Source: Chitinophagaceae bacterium UBA2791
GTDB taxonomy: Bacteria > Bacteroidota > Bacteroidia > Chitinophagales > Chitinophagaceae
Reading direction: 5' to 3'
Length of the DNA: 31,582 bases
NCBI GenBank assembly: GCA_002352105.1
Contig: DEHV01000019.1
Coordinates: 287 to 31,868, forward strand
Below are positions 31,455-31,582 of this stretch, piece by piece. Below the pieces are notes generated by a model. That model saw only the letters and a list, made by a program, of their open reading frames with translations. It did no database searches and was not told where the DNA came from. The translations under genes were made by a program, and so were the position numbers. The number at the start of each line of letters is the position of its first letter. Position 1 is the first letter of the stretch.

Positions 31455-31582
31455 TGTTTTATATTGATTTGACCAGCGACCCATAAGCGCGTTAAATCTT
31501 TTATCGATTTATCCGCGCCTCCTGAGAAAAAAATCCGGAGATAATCTTATGTTCCGGAGTTACGCGTCCATTTGTCTACTAA
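31455..31582. other. Right window edge, upstream of the FGE gene
   Basis: The 128 bases ahead of the FGE start hold no gene I can support. Two TCCGGAG blocks (about 31533-31539 and 31552-31558) flank an AT-rich stretch. The promoter of the FGE gene should lie here but no clear TAnnTTTG was found. Confidence 0.4.

Overview
The window looks like chromosomal DNA of a Bacteroidota bacterium, most likely of the Chitinophagaceae or a close relative. The evidence is a SusC/SusD pair under an ECF sigma/FecR-type anti-sigma couple with an STN domain on the SusC, a T9SS-type C-terminal sorting domain, Bacteroidota -7 promoter elements (TAnnTTTG) upstream of several genes, and a 46-bp-repeat/30-bp-spacer CRISPR array of the type II-C style. 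The genus call is inference; no rRNA or tRNA gene was seen.

Layout. 1-321: right-hand end of a CRISPR array (4 spacers visible, no cas gene or tracrRNA in the window). 431-1050: a decayed patch holding an exbD-like gene broken by a one-base frameshift and a scrap of a second Gfo/Idh/MocA oxidoreductase gene. 1104-3833: a lipoprotein amidohydrolase and a convergent Tat-exported Gfo/Idh/MocA oxidoreductase. 4128-17089 (all minus strand): the core of the window. Transcription runs from a planctomycete-type c-type-cytochrome/DUF1549/DUF1553 protein through a Tat-exported DUF1501 protein and a DUF2231-cytochrome-LRR fusion, then an ECF sigma factor, a FecR-type anti-sigma factor, SusC and SusD, ending at an intrinsic terminator. 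17352-31454: mostly housekeeping and cell-envelope genes: DbpA-like RNA helicase, M20 peptidase, T9SS cargo protein, AI-2E family permease, L,D-transpeptidase, OmpA lipoprotein, neutral zinc metallopeptidase, TspO-like membrane protein, three small lineage-type proteins, an ABC exporter and a lipoprotein formylglycine-generating enzyme.

How the genes may work together (inference). The minus-strand block resembles a nutrient-uptake locus in which SusC/SusD capture a ligand, the STN domain of SusC signals through FecR to the ECF sigma factor, and a set of exported haem-binding proteins of unknown chemistry (PSCyt1/DUF1549/DUF1553, DUF1501, DUF2231-cytochrome-LRR) acts on the substrate. There is no recognisable glycoside hydrolase, lyase or sulfatase in the block, so it is not a conventional polysaccharide utilization locus. 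The susC leader carries a strong hairpin and, on the opposite strand, a promoter-like element plus a textbook intrinsic terminator, which together suggest a cis-antisense small RNA of the kind known for Bacteroides PULs (DonS). These two points are the most interesting in the window.
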